A stretch of 13,772 bases of DNA, from positions 1-13,772 of the forward strand of contig UZAE01014525.1 in the NCBI GenBank assembly GCA_900617975.1. Reading direction: 5' to 3'. Source of the DNA: Rodentolepis nana. Its lineage: Eukaryota; Platyhelminthes; Cestoda; Cyclophyllidea; Hymenolepididae. The number at the start of each line of letters is the position of its first letter. Position 1 is the first letter of the stretch. This document shows positions 1 to 7,912 of this stretch, piece by piece. Both the position numbers and the translations under genes were made by a program. The notes beneath the pieces were generated by a model, which was not told where the DNA came from, did not search any database, and worked only from the letters and a program-made list of their open reading frames with translations.

Positions 1-650
1 CCCCCCCCCACTTCCCTTCACCTCTCCACAATTCGATCATTTATAGGTGGGCTGTCCTCTAAATGTTGATCTTTTCGAAGGCAGTAGCGAATTAGGCGAC
101 ATATTAGTGAAATTTAAATTCTACCACCGTGCATCCTTTTAAAAATGCATAGTCCAATTCGACGATTTGTACTTATAGTCGAACCTGTTGTATTATGCCG
201 TTAGAACCTTTTTTGGTAAAACACTTAATAATATCACTAAACTTGATTAGCAGAGTAGGGGGAGGAGGAGTTAAAGGGAGAAAATTTATGCTCCACAAAG
301 TATCCATAATTCACTGGGTAAGGTACGTTATTTGAAATTGGGAAAAATCAATTAAAGTAATATCTTTAAATTAACTTAACTCGCGTTATCGAAGATTGAC
401 ACTTGGCTGCATTCAGATTAGTGCACGATAACAGATGACTTGGGAACAGATAGCAAATAACCTTCAAAATTTAAACAAATAATAAGTTGAAAAATGCAAG
501 GCTGAAATGTTGGCGATCACTGGAGTAAATGATAGCCAGTGTCAACTGAACGACCTTTTAAGCAAGTGGTTAGCTTATACTAAGCTCACTTCAAATGGGG
601 GGGGGTTGAAGTGACATGCAACTAGTGGTCAATTCCCATGGAATTAGAAC
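1..650. other. Non-coding AT-rich stretch, no recognisable gene
   Basis: I see no gene, RNA or copy of the interspersed family here. The only structure is a run of nine C at 1-9 at the window edge, a purine patch near 255-280 (GGGGGAGGAGGAG) and a run of nine G at 597-605. Frames on both strands are closed by frequent stops. Confidence 0.5.
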
Positions 651-1193
651 TCAAGTTATCCCCATTTGATTAACTTGGTGTAAGTTGAAAGTGGTAAGAC
701 GCTTTGGTTTTCCAAAATTAGCTTTCAGCAGAATTATTAATTTAATTTGATCAGATAACATTTGCATTACAAATTTAATTTTGATATGAAGACGTCTTCC
801 CTGAAAATTGAAAGTATCCGATTTCCATATGCTGTCGATAAGTCGCCAGTCGACCTCTTCGAAGTTGGCTGAACAACGGTCCTGACAGCTGGCCAAATTT
901 GTGGAGAAATGTACTCTTGGCAGCCTGATAGTGTCTAGTCCCCGAAATTCAAATCGAGGTGGATAACTTGGGCTACCACATCGTCTTTGTTCAGTTAATA
1001 AATGGCCCAGTGATATCCAGTAGCCCCAGGAACTGGACTTTCTTGCATTGAAAAACCAAGTTTTGTTAAAGGTCGCATAGATATCATTGGATAGCCTAAT
1101 TTTGCTAAACAAAGCAATTGCACTTATTGGTAGTGGTTTACTCATGTCAAATTTAATTGCTTTGATGAAACACTGCTGCCAAAATGGAGTCAT
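651..1193 (-). other. Unrecognised 180-codon open frame, possible exon or pseudogene
   Basis: This is the longest open frame in the window. It begins at an ATG (1191-1193) and the frame stays open upstream to about 1226, where a TAA lies. By a rough hand estimate from base composition, a frame this long is unlikely by chance (well under one expected). The central part, about 840-1080, is visibly richer in G+C (around 48%) than its surroundings, as an exon would be. The product is rich in Trp, Phe and Arg, with a paired-cysteine stretch ASCQDRCSAN near residues 100-110 and FNFQGRRLHIKIKF near 128-141. The first faintly recalls PAN/apple-type cysteine spacing and the second faintly recalls the start of an ionotropic-receptor ligand-binding domain. 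Neither resemblance is strong enough to assign a family. There is no signal peptide. It may be one exon of a split gene, a decayed exon, or chance. Confidence 0.25.
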
Positions 1194-1781
1194 AGTAATT
1201 GTGAAAACGCAAATTACAACATTTTCTTATTAATAAATTAATGGAAATTAGACACTCTCAGCTTCCAAATACGACATACTTTCCAGTAGAATTCATCAGC
1301 CCCTGCTTTGTCAATGTCAACCTTCTTTAAGGCCAAAAGAACATTTCCATGACTCATTATTTTCGTATCTCGTGACTCACAATAAACTGATGGAAAAAAT
1401 CAGCCTTTCGTGGCCAACTTCATGAAAGAAAGTATTTGGAGAAGTTCGTAGATTAAAATGCTAATATTGACCAATAAGTATGCTTGCATCTTCCACTGTC
1501 AACGGCATTAATAACCTTGTTAAGTACATTCAATTAAAGTAATAATATGGAATTAGTGAATAAGTATAACCCATCTACATTCAGTTCGAGTTCTCGAGAT
1601 TATAATTTTGAATAGGCGACTAGTCCCAATTTTAATGCTCTCACTAATGGCAAAACTGCTATTTTGAAGTGGAAATGTATAAAAGACACCGTCCTTTGAA
1701 TTGAGATGGGAAAAAGGACGAAGTGAAGTCCCTTTCCTCCTCATATTTAAGTATCTAAATTAAATTATATGGAGGGAGACA
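1194..1781. other. Intergenic or intronic sequence without identifiable features
   Basis: Very AT-rich sequence with scattered stops in all frames. A 63-codon frame on the minus strand (1553-1744) is of chance length and matches nothing I recognise. No repeat, RNA gene or regulatory element could be supported. Confidence 0.45.
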
Positions 1782-1929
1782 GGTCAGGCGTTATGATAGG
1801 TATCATTAGCCCTTTAGTTGACTTCGGGCTTCACAGAAAGGAAGAGGAACATCAAAGTGGCAAATAGTCGAGCCGTATGAGTATACGTTGCCCAGGGTGC
1901 ACCACGTGGAGGTAAATCTATCGCACAAC
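1782..1929 (-). repeat. Copy 1 of the ~320-bp SINE-like family, internally deleted
   Basis: Both ends of the element are present but the middle is missing. On the plus strand it opens with GGTCAGGCGTTATGATA, the reverse of the family's 3' end, and runs through TTAGTTGACTTCGGGCTTCAC to AGTCGAG at 1872. It then jumps directly to CCGTATGAGTATACG and the conserved head, ending in GGAGGTAAATCTATCGCACA. About 170 bp found in the other copies are absent. The A/T-rich tail is not evident. No target-site duplication could be found. The clean loss of the centre with both ends retained is unlike 5' truncation during retroposition and suggests a later deletion or a deleted source copy. Confidence 0.85.
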
Positions 1930-2862
1930 TCCCTTAAACTCAAATTAGAAGGTAGTAGATTGGGCGAAGATCATGTCCGTAGACCATTTAGAATACGTTT
2001 TAGTCTAAAATGCCAAATGAAGGTTGCCCAAGGAGTCCACGCACAGTTTCAATGCAATTATTGAGTCATGTTCGAAAGTAAATGTTAGTAGGGGACGTGG
2101 AAATGGTGCACAGGAACTTTTTGCAAAGCTCTTTTTTAAAATCTCCTTCGGCAGGTTTAAGCGAAGTTGAATCGGGTTTCAATGCCTTTTGACTACATTT
2201 TACTGTGCTAATAGCGAGGAATATGGCATTAGACTATTTGCCCACTCAACGAGTGGAATAAAGAAGATTGACTGCATGCACACGATTAATCATTCCTGAG
2301 TAAATAGTGCGGGTCGATCGGCATAGAAATTTAGTAGTTATTTTTCAGCGAAACCCAAGGGAGAAATCGTGAAGTTTGAATCTTGCAGCAAGAACTGCCT
2401 ATTTCGTGAGCATAATGGAGGTCAATATCCAATTTCATCTTAAGTTAACTCCAAATGCCTTTCTATTATGACTAATAATGATCAACACTACCCCATCCTG
2501 TATGCGAATCACGCTTCGTAAGTGGAGGTACTGTCGCTAGATTAATGAATGGCATAATGTAGACAAACGCGGCAGTATGTCGTGAACCTAACTTCGGAAA
2601 AGAAAACAAACTAAAATATGCAATATGCTCGATTATTGCACAAAAAAGGAGACTGGAGTATCATGTAGCTTTAGCTGCTTTCTAAATAGACATTTTAAAG
2701 CCCATTTTAATTTCTGCAACTTCCCATGACAGGAGTGGAAAGATTTGCAACATCTCCCCGCGAGCAGGCATCCAGGAACAAAAGGAGTGGAAGGTCACAA
2801 CGAAAAGGTGTGTTCCAAATTTAAGAGTGAGTGATGGTTAAGTGATAGATTGGTGAGAAGGT
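1930..2862. other. Unique sequence between copies 1 and 2
   Basis: About 930 bp in which I see no gene, RNA, tandem repeat or further copy of the interspersed family. No open frame of note is present on either strand. It separates two copies lying head to head. Confidence 0.4.
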
Positions 2863-3660
2863 GGTATGCGATAGATTTACCTCCACGTGGTGCACCCTGG
2901 GCAACGTATACTCATACGGCAAAAAAAGTCTATAACACGGAAGTTGACTTCTGACTTCAACGCAAAAAGGTCTATTAACTGGCAGTTGACTTCTCACTTC
3001 ACAAAAAAGTCTATTAACCGGCAGTTGACTTCTGACTACTCAAACGGCAAAAAAGTCTATAAACCGGCAGTTGACTTCTGACTGAAAAGGTCTATTAACT
3101 GGCAGTTGACTTCTGACTTCAAATAAAAGTCTATCAATCGGCAGTTGACTTCTCACTTCAAACTAAAGTCTATTACCTGGCAGTTGACTTCAAACTACCA
3201 TGAGTAAGTCTATTAACTGGCAGTTGACTTCTGAGTTCAAACTATCATGACCCCAAGTCTATTAATCGGCAGTTGACTTCTGACTTCAATTACCATGATC
3301 TATTAACTGGCAGTTGACTTCTCTATGTCATATTCGTTATATTAACTGGCAGTTGACTTCTCACTTCAAACTACCCCGTCAATTACCTGGCAGTTGACTT
3401 CAAACTACCATGATCCCCACGGAAGTTGACTTCTGACTTCAAACTCTCATCACCCCAAGGGATGTCATATTCGACTTCTTCCATAGTACTCACCTCACCT
3501 TTTTCCTACCTTTGTGTCTGTCCCTTTTACATCTTTGAAACACTCTTCTGCTCCCCATAACTCGATTTTTTCACTTTGTTGTTCCTTCTCCTCTGTGAAG
3601 ACAGAGGTCAACTAAAGGGTTAATGATAATTATCAAAACGCCTGCCATTTGATATAAATA
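2863..3660 (+). repeat. Copy 2 of the SINE-like family, expanded to ~800 bp
   Basis: The copy starts with GGTATGCGATAGATTTACCT and carries an intact head (CCACGTGG, GGTGCACC, CGTATACTCATACG). It ends with the usual pyrimidine-rich middle and AACGCCTGCCATTTGATATA. All other copies have a single GTCTATTAACTGGCAGTTGA-type unit after the head; this one has about thirteen (2926-3445), which makes it about 2.5 times normal length. A 64-codon frame at 2887-3081 is only a translation of this repeat. No flanking direct repeat is obvious. The 5' donor-complement site reads ATTTACCT instead of ACTTACCT. Confidence 0.9.
2926..3445 (+). repeat. Minisatellite of ~13 imperfect units (about 35-48 bp) inside copy 2
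   Basis: Each unit centres on TATTAACTGGCAGTTGACTT followed by CTGACTTCAAA or a variant. Thirteen GTTGACTTC cores can be counted. Units differ in length and in what joins them: some continue into CTACCATGACCCC, one ends in AAACGGCAAAAAAGTC (a piece of the head that normally precedes the first unit), and one contains CTATGTCATATTCG (a piece that normally follows the unit). The array therefore grew by several duplications with different end points within the element. Each unit contains a near-perfect dyad, AACTG-G-CAGTT, which may have promoted slippage or template switching. Confidence 0.9.
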
Positions 3661-4146
3661 TTTGAGTTTATGAAACCATGACAGGCACAAAGAATATCTA
3701 GCCTACAGCATATCGAAGGCCATCAGAATTTGGTATTCCCTCCTCAGGGTGGTCGACCGGTGTGTTTCCAAGTTCCAATATTCCTTGTAAAGTTCCTATT
3801 TTGTAAAAACATGGTCTTCAATGGTTTCTCCCTCCGAATAAAGCCGAAACCAAAATGATCGCGAGAACCGATGAGCTGTGGGAGGGAGGGGTAGGCAATG
3901 AAGGTCACCTCTCGCAAAGATACGACGAAACTGAGTTTGAATCAGAATTGATGCAATCTTAAAAAAATCAAACAAAATTAAATAAAAAGGGTAAAGAAAC
4001 ATCGGTATGCGGATGGCTGGGAAACCCAAATTCATCCTTATTTGGCTCCCAGAATGGCGCATATTTATTTTGAAACCTCAACATTTCAATGAGTCAGCCG
4101 ACTTTTGACAGCTAACAACCAACCCACTGGCTTTTGGAAAGCCAAA
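3661..4146. other. Non-coding stretch with a small hairpin
   Basis: No gene could be supported. An 88-codon minus-strand frame (3796-4062) gives a hydrophobic, Phe-rich peptide of chance length with no recognisable domain. The clearest structure is a perfect hairpin at 4129-4143: stem GGCTTT/AAAGCC with loop TGG. Confidence 0.4.
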
Positions 4147-4212
4147 CTCTCTCCCTCCCTCCCCTCCTACNCACCCCACCCCACCCCACCCCACCCACTC
4201 CCTCTCTCTCCC
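4147..4212. repeat. Polypyrimidine tract with (CCCCA)n pentamer repeat and one N
   Basis: The plus strand is almost pure pyrimidine: CTCTCCCTCCCTCCCCTCC, an N at 4171, then about five CACCC/ACCCC units (4172-4197), then CTCCCTCTCTCTCCCAG. The minus strand is G-rich, with successive GGGG tracts separated by single T, which fits the G-quadruplex pattern. The N sits exactly where the pentamer block starts, so the repeat number may be uncertain in the assembly. Confidence 0.85.
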
Positions 4213-4297
4213 AGTGTGTCTAACCCGGCATACACATACACACAGACAACTTACCTGGGCCAGAACTCCTCACCGCCCTCCCAATTAAAAATGCATT

Positions 4298-4312
4298 TCT
4301 CTCTCTCTCTCT
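4298..4312. repeat. (TC)n microsatellite
   Basis: About seven uninterrupted TC dinucleotides follow AAAATGCATT. It belongs to the same pyrimidine-rich neighbourhood as the (CCCCA)n tract. Confidence 0.85.
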
Positions 4313-4433
4313 TTATCGCAATAATGTCGACGTGCATAGCTGATTTCTTCACCAGTTTTATTTTCTCTGCATATTGCTTAATTGGCGCATAATGAAGGTG
4401 ATTTAGAATCATCTGCATATGTCCTTAGGTGAA

Positions 4434-4451
4434 TGTGTGTGTATGTGTGTG
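4434..4451. repeat. (TG)n microsatellite with one interruption
   Basis: TGTGTGTGTATGTGTGTG, an imperfect dinucleotide run broken by a single TA. The flanks show no related repeat. Confidence 0.8.
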
Positions 4452-4540
4452 ATACGGCTATTTATCATATGGACTGTCAGCGGATGATGCTCTCTGTTGA
4501 GAGTACGAGTTTTACAGCGGAGAGGGCCCTTACGGATCCC

Positions 4541-4553
4541 TATTATTATTATT
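4541..4553. repeat. (TAT)n trinucleotide run
   Basis: TATTATTATTATT, about four perfect trinucleotide units just after GGATCCC. Confidence 0.75.
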
Positions 4554-4919
4554 ACAAGCAAAGTGCTCACATCAACACTTAGAGTGTGCGTATTGTCTTG
4601 AATGAAGGGTAATTTAATGTAGAGAAACTGTAAAGCTAATCGGCATATCGTGTTAATCGGAAAGAGCCATATTCAGTAGTTTGCTTGTGTTCAAACAACT
4701 GAGCAACTTTCTAAAAATCCACTAGGGGAGAGTGCAAACGATACTGGACTCGGGTAGATGTAAGATATCCTGAAGTTACTCGGAGTCAGATGATCACAGC
4801 ATTACGCCATTATTTATTGATCATAAACTACCACCACAGTTTATAATCAGCAATTCTTGTTGTTTCGAGATAACCTCCGATTGGAGAGAGTGGGAAATGA
4901 AACATTATAAGGTGGGGTA

Positions 4920-5173
4920 GGGGGGGGGGTGGTAGAGTAATTTCAATTTTGCCCAAAAAATACTTCTTGACTGAAATCCCCAAACAAAAGTTTACATCCT
5001 TACTTCACTCATGATGAAGATAAATTTACACCCTCAAATCAAGAGGATATATGACTTCTCTATGGAAGGGGGGGGGGAGGTTGGAATTGAAGCGGGGGTG
5101 GTTGGAGGGATTTCGTCACCATTTCAGAACTTATTTAATCCAGTTTAACCCCCCCCCCTCCAATTGGTGGAGG
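4920..5173. repeat. Cluster of three 10-base G or C homopolymers
   Basis: Ten G at 4920-4929, ten G at 5068-5077 and ten C at 5149-5158 lie within 240 bp. The last run is followed by a CCTCCA/TGGAGG hairpin (5157-5173) around the palindrome CCAATTGG. The two G runs and the C run are inverted relative to each other and could pair. Such runs are uncommon in AT-rich DNA and are also error-prone in sequencing. Confidence 0.8.
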
Positions 5174-5311
5174 TTCTGCCGACTTTCTTTCGGGTTTTTC
5201 ACTTGAAAGTGGCAAAATAGTAAACTGGTCATCATCGTAAAAAAGGGTAATTAATTATAATTGAACACTTAATGGGGCTTATTAAATCTGCATAATTTGA
5301 GGATTTCTTGA

Positions 5312-5345
5312 GGTTACTCGAATTACCTTTAAGTTACAAGTAACC
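5312..5345. repeat. Small inverted repeat GGTTACT/AGTAACC
   Basis: A 7-bp perfect stem (5312-5318 with 5339-5345) encloses about 20 nt. It lies in AT-rich, gene-free sequence, and nothing around it indicates a terminator or RNA gene. Confidence 0.4.
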
Positions 5346-5491
5346 GAACTTAATTAACGAAATTGAATTATTTGGGTATATGACATTTCGGGTGAACTTA
5401 GCATGTATTGGAAATCAAGCCATTATCGTCTTTCGTGCGATTTCGCTTTCTTGTGCATAGTTCATGATCCCACATTAGATAGATTTGTAGA

Positions 5492-5515
5492 GGGAGGGGG
5501 CCGGGAGGGGGGTGG
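5492..5515 (+). other. G-quadruplex-type motif
   Basis: GGG-A-GGGGG-CC-GGG-A-GGGGGG-T-GG on the plus strand gives four tracts of at least three G with loops of one, two and one bases. This fits the standard quadruplex pattern. It stands alone, with no promoter or gene nearby to suggest a role. Confidence 0.7.
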
Positions 5516-6265
5516 AGCTTGAATTTGGAAAAGCATCAACTTTGTTCGCTTTCAGTCGGGCTGCATGGAAAAACATCCAGTCTATCATTTCATCTATTAT
5601 TATGGATGTTTACCGAAAAAAAATCTACCCTTTTTGAGAAATTGAGAAATGTCTTGAAAATATTACCTTTTTGTGTAATTCGATCTAAAGTGCATTGCTG
5701 TGATGACCTTGACTTCTTCCGAATATTCAAGAATTCTAGTACATTACACCTAATTCAAAATTTTGTTAATAGACAATTTGTGAAACTAGTGATATAACTT
5801 CTTTATTACAATAAAAATTCCGCAAATTTTTAATGGAATATTAAAAATAGGGCACCTTGAGACCTTAAATCTATGTTCCTGGAGGAGGTTTGTAGGCCTC
5901 AATATCCACAGTGCTGAAAGAGGCTTGACAGAATTGACCTTCTTGTCTTCATTTTAGTTACATACTTCTTCATCCACTAGGTTAAATAGTCAAATGTACG
6001 CCTCAAAACTGCCTCGGAAATCTTGGTGAAAGGCGGTTGATTGAAATAATTGACTTCAAGTGTAAGGGTATTTGGGGATCGCCTTTAAGTTAATGAAAAA
6101 AGAGGATTTAATTCCACCGTACTTTAGTGATCTAAGAACTAAAAAATCGTTTTTTTATTCAATCAAGAGGTTCTTGAAATTAAAAATTGTTCGAGGAATT
6201 TCTTTCAGTTTTTGAATGGCTAATGATGATCTCACATTTAGTTATAGTTAAATTAAAAAATACGG
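5516..6265. other. AT-rich sequence without a supported gene
   Basis: A 92-codon plus-strand frame (5519-5797) opens from a TTG, not an ATG, gives a peptide rich in Phe, Leu and Ser with no known domain, and is of a length expected several times by chance in this window. I see no RNA gene and no further copy of the interspersed family. Confidence 0.4.
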
Positions 6266-6590
6266 GGTGTGCGATAGACTTACCTCCATGTGGTGCACCC
6301 TGGGCAACGTATACTCATAAGGCAAAAAGGTCTATTAACTGGCAATTGACTTCTCACTTCAAACTACCATCACCCCTCACTCTATGCCATATTCGACTAC
6401 TTCAAACGTACTCATCTAGCCTTTTCTCTGCCTTTGTGTCTGTCTGACTCTTTCACATCTTTCACATCTTATGTTCCCCCTCTCGAATTATTCTCATTTT
6501 AATGTTCCTTCCCCTATGTGAAGCCTGAAGTCAACTCTAGAGGGCTAATGAAAACTATCAAAACGCCTGTCATTTGAAATAAATAAATTA
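6266..6590 (+). repeat. Copy 3 of the SINE-like family
   Basis: Full-length copy: GGTGTGCGATAGACTTACCT at the start, CCATGTGG in place of CCACGTGG (a CpG-type transition), GGTGCACC, one TCTATTAACTGGCAATTGAC unit, the pyrimidine-rich middle, TGAAGCCTGAAGTCAACT, and an end reading AACGCCTGTCATTTGAAATA followed by AATAAATTAATTAATTAAA. The exact 3' boundary is blurred by the A/T-rich tail. No convincing target-site duplication was found. Short frames across it (6187-6447) are translations of the repeat. Copy 4 lies about 320 bp away, tail to tail. Confidence 0.93.
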
Positions 6591-6912
6591 ATTAATTAAA
6601 TATAATTTTGACATTCTAATGCTAATTATGAAGAAAGCAAATGAAGAGATTACAAATTGATAGTCGATACTATAAACAGCTTCGAGGTGAAGTAATTAAT
6701 CATCAAAAACGGATTTATTCATCTGGGTCTTTGCGCTTCCCGAATGTTCGAGCTTTTCGCAATTGTCTAATCGCAGAATGAGCCTCCCGACAATCAACTC
6801 GTATTGACGTCATACAACAACGTTAATCACTTTTGACTCGTACTCACATGACATCATGAATTTAACTCTTTAATTGATTGGCTCACTTAACCACAGCCAT
6901 ATATAAATAAAT
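6591..6912. other. AT-rich spacer between tail-to-tail copies 3 and 4
   Basis: No gene. At its right edge, 6903-6922 is a perfect 20-bp palindrome, ATAAATAAATATTTATTTAT, spanning the tail boundary of copy 4. The left half resembles a plus-oriented family tail (CCATATATAAATAAAT against CCATTTGATATAAATAAAT), so a remnant tail may precede copy 4. Confidence 0.5.
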
Positions 6913-7220
6913 ATTTATTTATCTCAAATGGCAGGCGTTTTGATAGTTATCATTAGACATTTAGCTGACTTTGGCCTTCACAGAGGGAAGGTTCATCAAA
7001 GTAGCAGAAAGTCGAGGGGTGGGGTACAGAAGAGCGATTCACAGATGTAAAAGAGGTAAAGAAAAAGGTGAGATGAGTATTGTTGATGGGGTCGAATATG
7101 ACATACAGTGGGGCTAAGGTAGTTAGAAGTGAGAAGTCAACTGCCGGTTAATAGACTTTTTTGCCGTATGAATATACGTTGCCCAGGGTGCACCACGTGG
7201 AGGTAAGTCTATCGCACACC
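6913..7220 (-). repeat. Copy 4 of the SINE-like family
   Basis: Full-length minus-strand copy. On the plus strand it runs from ATTTATCTCAAATGGCAGGC through the purine-rich middle to TAATAGACTTTTTTGCCGTA, the hairpin CGTAT-GAAT-ATACG, the overlapping palindromes GGTGCACC (7187-7194) and CCACGTGG (7193-7200), and GGAGGTAAGTCTATCGCACA. The outer inverted pair ATAGACTT (7151-7158) and AAGTCTAT (7205-7212) is perfect here. The sequence GAG|GTAAGT (junction 7202/7203) matches a consensus 5' splice site on the plus strand. Only a four-base match (CCAT) is seen between the flanks, so no duplication can be claimed. Confidence 0.93.
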
Positions 7221-7246
7221 CCATGTTTGAAATATACTGAACGTAT

Positions 7247-7264
7247 TCACTCACTCACTCACTC
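7247..7264. repeat. (TCAC)n tetranucleotide microsatellite
   Basis: Four perfect TCAC units followed by TC, about 25 bp beyond the head of copy 4. Confidence 0.8.
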
Positions 7265-7903
7265 TCACGAAACGTAATGTTTTAAATTTATGAAAAGATG
7301 AGTTGGGTGTGATGTGCTAGAACATCGGGCTGTAGATAAAGTTGAAGATGTCTTTTAAAATGGCTTTCCTCTCGCCTTTCTTTGGTCAACCTTTTTTTGG
7401 CAGAAAGCAATGAACAGTCACACCCAAGTCCCATTTTATTTTTATTGCCTCTTTTTTTGGTGTGAAATAAATAAATTCCAGATGAAATTGAAAGCGAAAT
7501 GGTGATTCGTTTCGTTAGTTGAGTGGAATGCGTAATTGGATTTTTGTTAGTCTGGTATAATTTTGGAAATGGATTGAACGTGAATTTACCCTATAATTTT
7601 TCATAATTAGCATTTCCCAGACAGCGTTTTTCCCTCCATACATTTTAAATATTGTCCACTTTGCTCTCGCGAGCTTGAAAAAAAGTAGACAAAGCCTTAG
7701 GCAAGAGCTTAAGTTGACCTTGAATTTAAGCCCATCAAGACAAAGGACAGTGGACCTTAATTTTTGTATAGTAGAGTTCAACTCTGGTAAACACATGTTC
7801 GCGCTTTTTTTCAAACAATGTCGGGATCAGAGTGCATGTGCTTTATTTGAGAAACCTCGTCTGAATTTTTATTTTATTTTGCAAAGTGTTACCACATCAA
7901 TCT
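7265..7903. other. Sequence between copies 4 and 5, no supported gene
   Basis: Overlapping frames on opposite strands (99 codons at 7515-7814 minus; 96 codons at 7675-7965 plus) are of chance length. They shadow each other, and the plus-strand one runs into copy 5. I recognise nothing in either. T-rich runs occur near 7388-7455. Confidence 0.4.
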
Positions 7904-7912
7904 TGATTTCAT
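7904..7912. repeat. Target-site duplication, left arm, of copy 5
   Basis: TGATTTCAT is repeated exactly at 8243-8251, immediately beyond the other end of the copy. The similarity continues for two more bases with one mismatch. Confidence 0.75.

Noticed and set aside
2863..2990. tRNA-derived SINE promoter (A and B boxes)
   Set aside because: TGGTGCACCCTGG only loosely fits an A box and AGTTGACTTCT matches the B box at about 5 of 11 positions. I see no convincing GGTTCGANNCC anywhere in the element.
2926..3445. CRISPR-like array of short repeats
   Set aside because: Repeats are imperfect, nearly continuous and of variable length with no unique spacers of constant size. They derive from one unit of a eukaryotic interspersed element.
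4160..4215. Telomere-like repeat
   Set aside because: The pentamer CCCCA is not a standard animal telomere unit, the block is short and internal, and it merges into ordinary CT-rich sequence.
5519..5797. 92-codon frame
   Set aside because: It opens from TTG rather than ATG and is of chance length in AT-rich DNA, with no domain or codon signal.
6035..6075. Possible ninth copy, from ATTGACTTCAAGTG
   Set aside because: Only about ten bases match the TTGACTTCAA core. Neither the head nor the 3' end of the family is present.
6187..6447. Conserved peptide family (CAIDLPP..GAPWATYTH) shared by several open frames
   Set aside because: The similarity at 6187-6447, 8738-8968 and 13131-13424 is that of the repeat DNA itself. 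Other copies break the frame, and the orientation and frame carry no coding constraint.
7140..7220. Spliced-leader RNA gene, because the head read antisense has an AG|GTAAGT donor and stem-loops
   Set aside because: Only about 18 nt follow the donor before the element ends. No Sm-binding site or downstream stem-loops are visible, and the copies are dispersed with target-site duplications.
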